From Fictibacillus nanhaiensis (GTDB lineage Bacteria > Bacillota > Bacilli > Bacillales > Fictibacillaceae), in the NCBI RefSeq assembly GCF_019801215.1, contig NZ_JAHVJO010000006.1, positions 1-64,000 of the forward strand: a stretch of DNA of 64,000 nucleotides. The letters run 5' to 3'. Positions 15,865 through 23,794 of the stretch are shown here, in pieces. The notes under the pieces were generated by a model, which was given only the letters and a program-made list of their open reading frames with translations, searched no databases and was not told the origin of the DNA. The position numbers were made by a program, and so were the translations under genes. The first letter of the stretch is position 1. Each line of letters opens with the position of its first letter.

Positions 15865-17412
15865 ATGGAAAAATTTCAGGAAAGTATGTACAAACTGATT
15901 GTTGAAACATCAACTAAATTGCCGAAAGATGTTCGCCGTGCCATCCTTGCTGCGAAGCTTACGGAAAATGCAGGAACACGTGCAGCGATGTCTTTAGATA
16001 CTATTACAGATAATATTTTAAAAGCTGACGAAAATGTATCGCCGATCTGTCAGGATACTGGGCTTCCAACGTTTAAGATTAAAGTTCCAGTCGGGGCAAA
16101 CCAGATTCAAATGAAAAAAGCGATTCGTCAAGCGATTGCAGATGCTACAAAAGATACGAAACTGCGACCTAACTCTGTTGACTCAATCACAGGGGATAAC
16201 AGCGGGGACAATCTTGGTGATGGAACGCCTGTAATTAAATTCGAACAATGGGAAGAAGATTATATCGATGCGCGCCTAATCTTAAAAGGAGGCGGTTGTG
16301 AGAATAAAAACATTCAATACAGCCTGCCGGCAGAGTTAGAAGGTCTAGGACGAGCTGGACGAGATTTAGATGGAATCCGCAAGTGTATTATGCATTCTGT
16401 TTATCAAGCTCAAGGGCAAGGCTGCAGCGCTGGTTTTATTGGAGTAGGAATCGGGGGAGATCGAACTTCGGGTTACGAATTGGCTAAAGAAATGTTGTTC
16501 CGTACAGTAGATGATGTGAATCCGAACGATAATCTCCGAAAGCTTGAAGAATATGTGATGGAGAATGCGAACAAGCTCGGGATCGGTACGATGGGCTTTG
16601 GCGGTGAAACCACTCTATTAGGCTGTAAAGTGGGTGTGATCAATCGTATTCCTGCGAGCTTTTTTGTTTCAGTTGCATATAACTGCTGGGCTTATCGCCG
16701 TTTAGGTGTGAAGCTGCATGCAGAAACAGGAGAAATCCAAGAGTGGCTTTATCAAGAAGGGGAAGAGGTTGATTTTTCAAAAGCTGAAGAAGAAGCCGCG
16801 GCAGCTGTTGAGCATCAAGAAGAAAAAACACGTAATATCGTCTTGGAAGCTCCAATCACTGAGGAAGAAATCCGTCAGTTAAAAGTAGGCGATGTTGTTA
16901 CCATCAACGGCATGATGCATACCGGCCGTGATGCGATTCATAAGCACCTCATGGACAATCCTGCACCGATTGATCTAAACGGTCAAATCATCTACCATTG
17001 CGGACCCGTTATGGCAAAGGATGCTGATGGAAACTGGGTAGTGAAGGCGGCAGGGCCAACGACAAGCATTCGTGAAGAACCTTATCAAGGTGACATCATG
17101 AAGAAGTTCGGCATCCGAGCGGTAATCGGAAAGGGTGGAATGGGACCAAAAACACTTGCTGCCCTTAAAGAACATGGTGGAGTTTACCTGAACGCGATCG
17201 GCGGAGCTGCACAATATTATGCTGAGCGCATGGAAACGGTAGAAGGTGTTGATCTGATGGAATTCGGTATTCCAGAAGCGATGTGGCATATCCGAGTTAA
17301 CGGATTTACAGCTGTTGTAACGATGGATTCCCATGGTAACAGTCTTCACGAGCATGTAGAGAAATCGTCACTACAGAAGCTGGAGCAGTTTAAAGATCCA
17401 GTTTTTAAATAA
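15865..17412 (+). CDS. fumA: Class I (Fe-S) fumarate hydratase
   Basis: A 515-residue class I fumarase in which alpha and beta regions are fused. The enzyme converts fumarate and malate in the TCA cycle, using an oxygen-sensitive 4Fe-4S cluster. Candidate cluster cysteines are Cys62 in SPICQDTGLPTF, and those in KGGGCENK and QGQGCSAGFIGVG. The C-terminal third, from about residue 335, has the beta-domain pattern TGRDAIHKHL and IGKGGMGP. B. subtilis itself uses a class II enzyme (CitG), so the class I form is a difference from that model. The ribosome site GTGGAGAG precedes the ATG. Confidence 0.9.
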   Translation: MEKFQESMYKLIVETSTKLPKDVRRAILAAKLTENAGTRAAMSLDTITDNILKADENVSPICQDTGLPTFKIKVPVGANQIQMKKAIRQAIADATKDTKLRPNSVDSITGDNSGDNLGDGTPVIKFEQWEEDYIDARLILKGGGCENKNIQYSLPAELEGLGRAGRDLDGIRKCIMHSVYQAQGQGCSAGFIGVGIGGDRTSGYELAKEMLFRTVDDVNPNDNLRKLEEYVMENANKLGIGTMGFGGETTLLGCKVGVINRIPASFFVSVAYNCWAYRRLGVKLHAETGEIQEWLYQEGEEVDFSKAEEEAAAAVEHQEEKTRNIVLEAPITEEEIRQLKVGDVVTINGMMHTGRDAIHKHLMDNPAPIDLNGQIIYHCGPVMAKDADGNWVVKAAGPTTSIREEPYQGDIMKKFGIRAVIGKGGMGPKTLAALKEHGGVYLNAIGGAAQYYAERMETVEGVDLMEFGIPEAMWHIRVNGFTAVVTMDSHGNSLHEHVEKSSLQKLEQFKDPVFK

Positions 17413-17421
17413 AATGAGTTG

Positions 17422-17456
17422 AAACCACAGTTGAGATTCTGGGCTGTGGTTTTTAT
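17422..17456 (+). terminator. Terminator after the fumarase gene
   Basis: AAACCACAG and CTGTGGTTT form a perfect nine-base stem followed by T. Confidence 0.8.
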
Positions 17457-17479
17457 TATTTAGCTGGAGTGAGTCGAAA

Positions 17480-17612
17480 AATGCCTAATCCTGTCGACTC
17501 GTGGATTGATGCCTAAAACTTTTGGATTGGACCGCAAAACTTTTGGATTCAGCACCTAAACTTTTGGATTCAGCCCAAAAATATTAGGATTCAGCCCAAA
17601 AGCATTAAGAAA
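17480..17612 (+). repeat. Array of five 21-bp repeats (copy A of a dispersed element)
   Basis: Starting at GACTCGTGGAT, five units of exactly 21 bases follow each other. Each unit begins TGGATT (or AGGATT) and ends in an A-rich part such as AAAACTTT. Reading frames carry an NFWI-like heptapeptide but are broken by a stop, so it is not a gene. A homologous array lies in inverted orientation at 43335-43442. It fills most of the space between fumA and pdaA. Confidence 0.85.
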
Positions 17613-17647
17613 TCCATTAAGCTTTCCCCGTTTCCTTTATATCCCTA

Positions 17648-17676
17648 GCATGGTTTTACTTCATAAAAGCACAATA
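17648..17676 (+). promoter_or_regulatory. SigG-like promoter of pdaA
   Basis: GCATG and CACAATA are spaced by 17 bases, close to the SigG pattern GHATR-N17/18-CATWHTA, with one mismatch in the -10. pdaA is expressed in the forespore under SigG in B. subtilis. Confidence 0.5.
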
Positions 17677-17711
17677 AAGGTATAGGTTGTCGTTTGAAGG
17701 AGGAAGTCTTA

Positions 17712-18524
17712 ATGAAAATCAACCGGCTCCTGTGCCTATTATTGGTTTCCATTTTATTTTTATCACAAACACATGTTTCTTATGCACAGCGAGAAGTTTC
17801 TAACGAAAGACTGGAATGGTACTTTGAGAAAAAGGGGAAAGAAACACCGCCAGTAACAGATGTAAAGTATATGAAGCTCATTAACAAATACGACAGTCTT
17901 TTTATCGGTAAACCTGACAAAAAGGACATTTATTTAACCTTTGATAATGGGTATGAAAACGGCTATACCGATGATGTACTGGATGTATTAAAAAGGAAAA
18001 AAGTACCTGCTGCCTTTTTTGTAACCGGACAATTTATGAAGACACACCCTCACCTAATAAAACGAATGGCTGAAGAAGGGCATATTGTTGGTAACCATTC
18101 TTATCATCATCCAGATCTCACTCAAGTATCTGATCAGCGTCTCAAAAATGAACTTGAGAAGGTTAAGCTGAGATATACTGAACTGACGGGAAGAACGGAT
18201 ATGCATTATATTCGTCCGCCTAGAGGAGTTTTCAGTGAAAGAACCATTATGCTCGCGAAAGAAGAAGGCTATACTCATGTGTTTTGGTCACTTGCTTTTC
18301 TTGATTGGGAAACCAACAAACAACGTGGTTGGAAGTATTCTTACAACCAAATTTTGAATCAAATACACCCTGGCAGTATTATGCTCCTGCATACCGTTTC
18401 AAAAGATAACGCGGATGCATTAGAAAGGACGATAGAGGCTCTTCAAAAGAAAGGCTATACGTTCAAGAGTCTCGACGACTTGCAATTGAAGAAGTCTACA
18501 ATACCAATATTGTTTAAATCTTAA
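17712..18524 (+). CDS. pdaA: Delta-lactam-forming peptidoglycan N-acetylmuramic acid deacetylase PdaA
   Basis: A 270-residue secreted polysaccharide deacetylase (NodB domain). A signal peptide covers about residues 1-26, ending in SYA. The catalytic motifs are TFDNGYENG (Asp-Asn in place of the usual Asp-Asp, as is normal for PdaA), HSYHHPD (metal-binding His) and RPPRG. PdaA removes the acetyl group of muramic acid as a step to muramic delta-lactam in the spore cortex, needed for germination. The ATG at 17712 follows AAGGAGG; upstream in-frame codons lie within or before that site. It stands alone between terminators. Confidence 0.9.
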   Translation: MKINRLLCLLLVSILFLSQTHVSYAQREVSNERLEWYFEKKGKETPPVTDVKYMKLINKYDSLFIGKPDKKDIYLTFDNGYENGYTDDVLDVLKRKKVPAAFFVTGQFMKTHPHLIKRMAEEGHIVGNHSYHHPDLTQVSDQRLKNELEKVKLRYTELTGRTDMHYIRPPRGVFSERTIMLAKEEGYTHVFWSLAFLDWETNKQRGWKYSYNQILNQIHPGSIMLLHTVSKDNADALERTIEALQKKGYTFKSLDDLQLKKSTIPILFKS

Positions 18525-18527
18525 ATC

Positions 18528-18563
18528 AGTATCTTTGTATCCTATACAAAGGTACTTTTTTAA
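18528..18563 (+). terminator. Terminator after pdaA
   Basis: AGTATCTTTGTA and TACAAAGGTACT pair with one wobble around a short loop, followed by TTTTT. Confidence 0.75.
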
Positions 18564-18589
18564 TGGAAAGCTGTGTGTTAAGGAGGTAT

Positions 18590-18652
18590 TAAAAAAACGC
18601 TTAAACGTATCCTCGATTCTTATCATGAGGATTGAATTTAAGCGCTTTTCAA
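18590..18652 (-). terminator. Long hairpin terminator of the GH16 gene
   Basis: On the minus strand GCGCTTAAA pairs with TTTAAGCG, with an inner stem ATCCTC/GAGGAT, and a run of seven T follows. Confidence 0.75.
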
Positions 18653-18659
18653 TAAAAAT

Positions 18660-21092
18660 TTATTTAAGTACTTTCAGTTCCACATTATCCAAATAAATCG
18701 TGTGTGGACCAAAAGGAGATCCAGAACTTTTTCCAAGAAGGAATTTTAATGCCATCGTATCGGATGCTGATGGAGAAAAGGTAAATGCATAATTCGTTTC
18801 TTCAGCTCCGACTGCAACTTTTTCATTAAAATATCTGTTGTATTGTGCGTTTTCTAATGTGACTTCCATATCACGAGCTATTTCGGAGCGAGCAGTAAAA
18901 CGTAATTCATACTGAAGCCCTTCAACTAAATTAAGATTACCTTGCTCTAAGAGGACACTCCAAGTTTCATTCCCCTCAGATTCGATGCGAATTTGAGCTT
19001 GTTCGTACTCACTGACGATAGCAGCCTTTGCATCGTAATGAATGTAGCTGTTCCAGAACGATAGTCCAGAACGGAAATCACCATTTTTTAAAGGGATCAT
19101 ATCCACATTATTGTAGTCAGGGATATTGGTTAATTTTTTTAGAACGATATCGTCCAAATAAACATCTGCCGAGTGACCGCCTAAAAAGAAGATCAGTTGG
19201 CTGTTATAGTCAGAAGTTTCTCCGTTGAACAAGAACTTCGTTTCAAAAGTATGGTCCTTTTTGTCTAATTCTACCGTATAAGGAGTTATATAGGATATAC
19301 GGCCATCCTCACTTAAAAGCCCGATTGTAATGTTACGGTCTTTGTCTGATCTTCCTTTAAAGGATAAAGCATACTCGTTGTCCTTAATGAGCTGTACCCC
19401 TTTTTGGACAAGGTACTTATCCTTTTCCTGAGCGGGATGTCCTTTTAAATTTGCATGAAATTCCCGAGTTTCCTCATTAACAGTAGCTTTATCTTTCTTG
19501 TTGCTGGAGGCAAAACTCCAATAAGTCATACGATTCATATTTCCTTGGTCAAAGGTACCGTTATATACATGGTTGCCATCTGGCAGTGGATTTTTTGAAG
19601 CTGTCTCATCAATTGGCTCATTTGTTACTTGTTCTACACGTACATTTCCAAGCCAAACAGGACTCGTACCATTATTTCCAAGATTAAACTCTAGTCGTGC
19701 GGCAATATCAGTATCCGCAAGCATATCAAATGTAAACGAGTAGGACTCAAGTTGGTCACTTAATTTAATGCTTTCTTCGTTTGAATATTTACTCCACCCA
19801 CGATCAGCTCCACCGCCAACTTTTACGGACATTTGCCGGTCAGTCGTTGATTTTGCGTCAAAACTTACTTTATAACGGCCGTTTTTACCAACAGAAAGAA
19901 GTTGGATGGCTTGAACAGAATAAGAAAAAGAGCCTGGTACTTGTGGGGTTACTTTAGCAAAAGTCTTGTCATTGATTACATCTGGTTCAACAGAAGCTTC
20001 ACCGCCAAAATCGGGTAGAGTGACAAGGTTCCAATACAAGGCATCTAATGGCTTTTCACTCTGGTCGATGAGTGAAATCTGTTTTTCAAAGTTGCCATCG
20101 TAGATAAGATTTCCGTCAGCTAACGGTTGTTTTGCGTTTGCGGGCAATTCCACAGGCTGTGGTGAAGGCTCAATCGGGTCTCGGTAATCCTTATTTTTTA
20201 AATCGTAAACACGAACATAATCGATTTCCATTTGCTGAGGGAATCGAGTCGTCTCGTCGGGATCTCCATCAAACCAACCTCCTACAGCAAGATTCATGAT
20301 TAAGTAAAAGTTTTGATCAAACGGAGCAGGATAAGAAAACTTTATCGGATTATTTTGTCCTTTCGCGTACCATTCATTTTGCGTTTGATACAGTTCTCCA
20401 TCTACATACCATCTAATTTCACCGGGTTCCCATTCGATTGAATACGTATGCCAAGTATCGATACCGCTTCCTGCTGGCAGTTCGAAATCTTTCCCAGTAT
20501 AGCGATTGTTCGGCCATGACTCACCATAATGAATGGTGCCTGCTACTTTATTGGGTTTACTGCCCCAGGCCTCCATGATATCAATTTCTCCAGATGCAGC
20601 CCATCCGCCGTATTTGTCTTGTTCAGGCAGCATCCAAATCGCTGGCCAAAGACCTTTCCCGGTAGGCAACTTAGCTCGAACTTCGTACCGTCCATAGGTT
20701 TGACTGAACAAACCCTTTGTTTTTAATTTGGCTGACGTATAATCATAGGTCCCGGAGTCATCAGTCGTACGTTCTTTTTGGGCACGAATAATTAATTTAC
20801 CATCTTTAACAAAAGAGTTGTTTTCAGAACTCGTATAATATTGTTTTTCGTTGTTGCCCCAACCTGGAGAAATATAATTGCCTTCTTCATCTTTTATCCA
20901 GTTCCCAATATCGTACGTCCATTTACTAGAATCAATTTCAGGCTTGTTAAATTCATCTGACCAGGTAAGAGTCCACTTCGTTTTAGCATTCTTTTTTTCT
21001 TTCACAGCATGATCATCTTCTTTCGGAGATGCCATAGCCCCGCTTGGCAACAATAATAGAGCACTAAGAGCAAAAGCAAAGGTTTTTTTCAA
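18660..21092 (-). CDS. Secreted GH16 beta-glucanase with three carbohydrate-binding modules
   Basis: An 810-residue multidomain exported enzyme. A signal peptide (residues 1-21, ending AMA) is followed by a short linker and a GH16 catalytic domain from about 40 to 305. The catalytic E-x-D-x-x-E motif is GEIDIMEAWG near residue 170, with WPAIWMLP upstream, typical of laminarinase-type endo-1,3-beta-glucanases. Three CBM4/9-like jelly-roll modules follow at about 330-480, 500-655 and 660-810, each opening with a DGNF/NGTF/NGDF-type motif and ending in an L-D-x-V/I strand. It starts at TTG after AAAAGGAGG. Likely substrates are beta-1,3 or mixed-linked glucans of fungi, algae or plants. Two palindromes upstream suggest sugar-responsive control. 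Confidence 0.88.
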   Translation of the reverse strand: MKKTFAFALSALLLLPSGAMASPKEDDHAVKEKKNAKTKWTLTWSDEFNKPEIDSSKWTYDIGNWIKDEEGNYISPGWGNNEKQYYTSSENNSFVKDGKLIIRAQKERTTDDSGTYDYTSAKLKTKGLFSQTYGRYEVRAKLPTGKGLWPAIWMLPEQDKYGGWAASGEIDIMEAWGSKPNKVAGTIHYGESWPNNRYTGKDFELPAGSGIDTWHTYSIEWEPGEIRWYVDGELYQTQNEWYAKGQNNPIKFSYPAPFDQNFYLIMNLAVGGWFDGDPDETTRFPQQMEIDYVRVYDLKNKDYRDPIEPSPQPVELPANAKQPLADGNLIYDGNFEKQISLIDQSEKPLDALYWNLVTLPDFGGEASVEPDVINDKTFAKVTPQVPGSFSYSVQAIQLLSVGKNGRYKVSFDAKSTTDRQMSVKVGGGADRGWSKYSNEESIKLSDQLESYSFTFDMLADTDIAARLEFNLGNNGTSPVWLGNVRVEQVTNEPIDETASKNPLPDGNHVYNGTFDQGNMNRMTYWSFASSNKKDKATVNEETREFHANLKGHPAQEKDKYLVQKGVQLIKDNEYALSFKGRSDKDRNITIGLLSEDGRISYITPYTVELDKKDHTFETKFLFNGETSDYNSQLIFFLGGHSADVYLDDIVLKKLTNIPDYNNVDMIPLKNGDFRSGLSFWNSYIHYDAKAAIVSEYEQAQIRIESEGNETWSVLLEQGNLNLVEGLQYELRFTARSEIARDMEVTLENAQYNRYFNEKVAVGAEETNYAFTFSPSASDTMALKFLLGKSSGSPFGPHTIYLDNVELKVLK

Positions 21093-21139
21093 AGAATGTT
21101 AACCTCCTTTTAATAATAAAATGATACTTGTACTCGGAA

Positions 21140-21176
21140 CGAAACCGGTTTCGAAAAACTACGAAAGCGCTTTCGT
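21140..21176 (-). promoter_or_regulatory. Two LacI/CcpA-type operators upstream of the glucanase gene
   Basis: CGAAACCGGTTTCG (21140-21153) and ACGAAAGCGCTTTCGT (21161-21176) are perfect palindromes with the central CG of LacI-family operators. The second resembles a catabolite-response element (TGWNANCGNTNWCA). A local LacI-type regulator is not in the window. Confidence 0.65.
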
Positions 21177-21353
21177 AAACATTATACAATGGTTCATTTT
21201 TCTATTCAATCTGTCTTTAGTAATATTTTTGATTTTTCTAAAAGTTTACCTAGTATTTATTTAATGTTTGGAAGGGAATTGAAGTTGGTAGAACTCGTCA
21301 GTTTCGTCTACAATAAGAAAAGCGACTTTTTAGTGAAGAAGGTAGTGAATACC

Positions 21354-22736
21354 ATGAAAAATAACAGCAATCCACTTATGAAAACAGGACAGACCTTTCC
21401 GCTTAGCATAAAACGGCTAGGAATTAACGGGGAAGGTATTGGGTTTTATAAACGCCAGGTTGTATTTGTCCCTGGTGCTCTTCCTGGTGAGGAAATTCAA
21501 GTTGAGATCACCAAGGTGTTTCCAAATCGAGCAGAAGGCAAAATCAATAAAATAAAGAAGGCTGCTAAGAATCGTGTCACTCCGCTTTGTCCCATTTATG
21601 AGACATGCGGCGGTTGCCAGCTTCAGCATTTAGCATATGCTTCACAGCTGAAAGAGAAGCGGGATATTGTCGTTCAAGCCTTTGAACGATATACGAAGAT
21701 TCAGAAGAACGAGCTTCCAATCAGTAAAACCATTGGTATGGAAGAGCCATGGGCTTATCGCAACAAGAGTCAATTTCAAGTGGGAAGAAATAACGATACC
21801 ATCATAGCAGGCTTGTATAGCAGCAACTCTCATAAACTGATCAACATCGATCATTGTCTTGTCCAGCATGAAGATACAAATATCGTAACCAATACGGTAA
21901 AACAAATCATTCGTGATTTAAATCTTTCTGTTTATAACGAGCGAAAACGTACAGGGAGTATCCGGACGATTGTAGTACGGACAGCTTTTAGAACAGATGA
22001 GATTCAGCTTGTCCTTGTTACGGCCACTGAATCATTACCTAAAAAGGACTTGTTTATCTCTGAGATCAAAAAGCGTCTGCCCCAAGTTACGTCGTTTGTA
22101 CAAAATGTAAACGATGAGAAAACGTCACTCATCTTTGGTGAGAAGACGGAAGGGGTATTCGGAAAAGATACAATTACAGAGCATTTAGGGGACTTGAGCT
22201 TTGAGTTATCGGCTCGTGCCTTCTTTCAGTTAAATCCGCAGCAAACATTAAAACTTTATGATGAAGTAAAAAAACAGGCGAAACTTACAGGTAAAGAAAA
22301 GATTGTGGATGCTTATTGCGGTTCTGGGACGATCGGAATGTGGCTTGCAAAGGATGCAAAAGAGGTAAGAGGGATGGATATTATTAAAGAGTCCATTCTT
22401 GATGCAAGAAAGAATGCCGAAAAACATGGAATTTCGAATGCGTTATATGAAGCAGGAAAAGCGGAGAACCTTCTTCCAAAATGGTTAAAAGAAGGGTGGC
22501 GTCCTGATGTAATTGTGGTGGATCCACCGAGAACGGGCTGTGACCAGACTTTTCTTGATACTGTAGCAAAAATTAAGCCGAAGCGAATGATTTATGTGTC
22601 TTGTAATCCTTCGACTTTAGCAAAAGATGTCCACATGTTGATAAGTAAAGGATTTGAAGTAGAACAAGTTACGCCTGTGGATATGTTTCCGCAAACATCT
22701 CAAGTAGAAGCAGTCTGCACACTCGTTTTAAAATAA
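21354..22736 (+). CDS. rlmD: 23S rRNA (uracil-5-)-methyltransferase, RlmCD/RlmD type
   Basis: About 460 residues of the TrmA/RumA family. An N-terminal TRAM domain ([23 protein letters not shown] onward) is followed by an Fe-S cluster region with [14 protein letters not shown], and a C-terminal SAM methyltransferase domain with [23 protein letters not shown] and the catalytic Cys in YVSCNP. It makes m5U in 23S rRNA. B. subtilis has two such genes, yefA (RlmCD) and yfjO; neighbourhood with pdaA favours the yfjO counterpart, so specificity for U747, U1939 or both is open. The ATG at 21354 lies at the start of homology; a longer upstream frame is not favoured. Confidence 0.87.
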   Translation: MKNNSNPLMKTGQTFPLSIKRLGINGEGIGFYKRQVVFVPGALPGEEIQVEITKVFPNRAEGKINKIKKAAKNRVTPLCPIYETCGGCQLQHLAYASQLKEKRDIVVQAFERYTKIQKNELPISKTIGMEEPWAYRNKSQFQVGRNNDTIIAGLYSSNSHKLINIDHCLVQHEDTNIVTNTVKQIIRDLNLSVYNERKRTGSIRTIVVRTAFRTDEIQLVLVTATESLPKKDLFISEIKKRLPQVTSFVQNVNDEKTSLIFGEKTEGVFGKDTITEHLGDLSFELSARAFFQLNPQQTLKLYDEVKKQAKLTGKEKIVDAYCGSGTIGMWLAKDAKEVRGMDIIKESILDARKNAEKHGISNALYEAGKAENLLPKWLKEGWRPDVIVVDPPRTGCDQTFLDTVAKIKPKRMIYVSCNPSTLAKDVHMLISKGFEVEQVTPVDMFPQTSQVEAVCTLVLK

Positions 22737-22902
22737 AAGGTTTTTGAAAAGGTCATTTTAGTGGTTAGATTAGAAGGATGAATGTCGCAGAGGCTATAGG
22801 GTCTATTGTCATGAAAAGGAATAATAAAACTTAAGGCAATGATCTTACTTGATTAAAATCATTGATTTAAATAATAATTTTATTGCTTCAAAAATTCAGA
22901 AA

Positions 22903-23037
22903 TATACACACTATCCACATGGTTTTCCACAGAAAATGTGCATAACTAACCAGTTTTGCACAGAATTGCACATATGTTTTTAAAAAGCCAATATGGTTAT
23001 GCACAATATAAACAAGTTGTGTATAACTTTATCCACA
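22903..23037. other. Cluster of DnaA-box-like 9-mers
   Basis: Within 135 bases there are four exact matches to TTATNCACA: 22937-22945 (reverse), 22997-23005, 23018-23026 (reverse) and 23029-23037, the last being the consensus TTATCCACA. Four more have one mismatch: 22902-22910, 22911-22919, 22923-22931 and 22954-22962. The stretch between rlmD and the small gene at 23106 holds no gene. DnaA-box clusters outside oriC are known in B. subtilis, where they titrate DnaA. No dnaA or dnaN is in the window, so this is not the main origin. Confidence 0.75.
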
Positions 23038-23070
23038 AACGATATACATGAGTAATAATTCCTATATCAC

Positions 23071-23101
23071 AAAAAGACCTGCTATCCCAGCAGGTCTTTT
23101 T
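23071..23101. terminator. Bidirectional terminator beside the DnaA-box cluster
   Basis: AAAAAGACCTGCT and AGCAGGTCTTTTT form a perfect stem around ATCCC. It ends the small minus-strand gene, and may stop readthrough from rlmD. Confidence 0.8.
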
Positions 23102-23105
23102 GCAC

Positions 23106-23273
23106 TTAGCGACGGCCTTTATTTTGGCGTCGGTCAGCTGCTTGTGCACGAGCTTGTGCTTCAAGATCATTCTGATCTGCCAATTCACTTGAGTACTCGA
23201 CGTCAAGTCCGTTGGCTTGTGAAGCGTTAGCTATGTTGTGCGATGGGTTGTACTTTTTATTACGTTTTTCCAC
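23106..23273 (-). CDS. YfhD-like small protein
   Basis: A 55-residue hydrophilic protein too short for most gene finders. It starts at GTG seven bases after AAGGAGG. The second half, DVEYSSELADQNDLEAQARAQAADRRQ, agrees with the YfhD family of small Bacillus proteins, while the N-terminus is Lys/Asn-rich and variable. The function is unknown; composition and neighbours suggest a spore-associated role. It ends at a strong hairpin. Confidence 0.65.
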   Translation of the reverse strand: MEKRNKKYNPSHNIANASQANGLDVEYSSELADQNDLEAQARAQAADRRQNKGRR

Positions 23274-23319
23274 AAAAATACCTCCTTAAAGATACAATGT
23301 TTAAAACGTAAATCAAAAG

Positions 23320-23342
23320 CGATGAGGAACTTGTCCTCGCTA
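23320..23342 (-). terminator. Possible terminator after the yfhE-like gene
   Basis: On the minus strand GCGAGGA and TCCTCATCGC can pair with one bulge, followed by TTTT. The stem is imperfect. Confidence 0.35.
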
Positions 23343-23343
23343 A

Positions 23344-23529
23344 TTAGAATGTGCAGATATCAAGATCATATAACAGGAAGATTAAACCTTCATAAGAATA
23401 ATCTTCATTTGTTTGTTCTTTTGTTTCCTCTGCTTGTGGAATAGAATTCATTTCTTGTGCATAAGTCACTTCTTGCGTTTTCGTTAGTTCCTCGTTACGT
23501 TCTTTCGCTGTATGTTTGTTATTTTTCAT
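23344..23529 (-). CDS. YfhE-like small protein
   Basis: A 61-residue product that starts at ATG after an AAGGAGG site. The segment KTQEVTYAQEM matches the core of the YfhE family (TQEVTYxxEF). The C-terminal part, rich in Glu/Gln and ending LYDLDICTF, is longer than in B. subtilis YfhE, which is under 40 residues. The function is unknown. It lies next to the YfhD-like gene, as in B. subtilis. Confidence 0.6.
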   Translation of the reverse strand: MKNNKHTAKERNEELTKTQEVTYAQEMNSIPQAEETKEQTNEDYSYEGLIFLLYDLDICTF

Positions 23530-23545
23530 TACAATAGCCTCCTTA

Positions 23546-23680
23546 TTAATGATAAAGCGCTTCTAAACGGTTGTTGCTAAAATTCATTTTTTTATACTCT
23601 TCATTGACAAGTTGATTGGTGCGGAAATCCTGGCTAGGTTCATCGCACGCTTCCCCCGGAAAGCGAGCATCCTGAACGAA
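23546..23680 (-). pseudogene. Possible truncated small gene upstream of yfhE
   Basis: A minus-strand frame reads about 45 codons to a TAA at 23546-23548, just before the yfhE ribosome site. Its last 30 residues (EPSQDFRTNQLVNEEYKK and onward) look protein-like. No usable start codon is seen, and the 5' side merges with repeat-like sequence at 23641-23720, so it may be the C-terminal remnant of a disrupted gene. I do not recognise a family. Confidence 0.25.
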
Positions 23681-23720
23681 AATGAATAACTTTCATGAGC
23701 AACAAAGTTTCCGAAAAACG
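23641..23720. repeat. Degenerate intergenic repeat of a type seen in Bacillaceae
   Basis: The stretch with CCCCCGGAAAGCGAGCATCC, then ACGAAAAT, then ACAAAGTTTCCGAAAAACG resembles, from memory, a dispersed Bacillaceae intergenic element with a GGAAAGCGAGC core. Only one copy is seen here, so the assignment rests on recall. Confidence 0.35.
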
Positions 23721-23723
23721 CCA

Positions 23724-23756
23724 AAATAAAAAACCACCTTCCAAAAACGAAGGTGA
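23724..23756 (-). terminator. Terminator of the minus-strand GNAT gene
   Basis: CACCTTC and GAAGGTG pair around a seven-base loop. Read on the minus strand it is followed by GGTTTTTTATTTT. Confidence 0.7.
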
Positions 23757-23794
23757 TCTTAGTATGTGCAAGCTATTTATAGATGTTACCTGTA

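Noticed and set aside
22903..23037. Chromosome or plasmid origin of replication
   Set aside because: No dnaA, dnaN, rep or par gene is near, and the flanks are ordinary chromosomal genes; a DnaA-titration site is the simpler reading.
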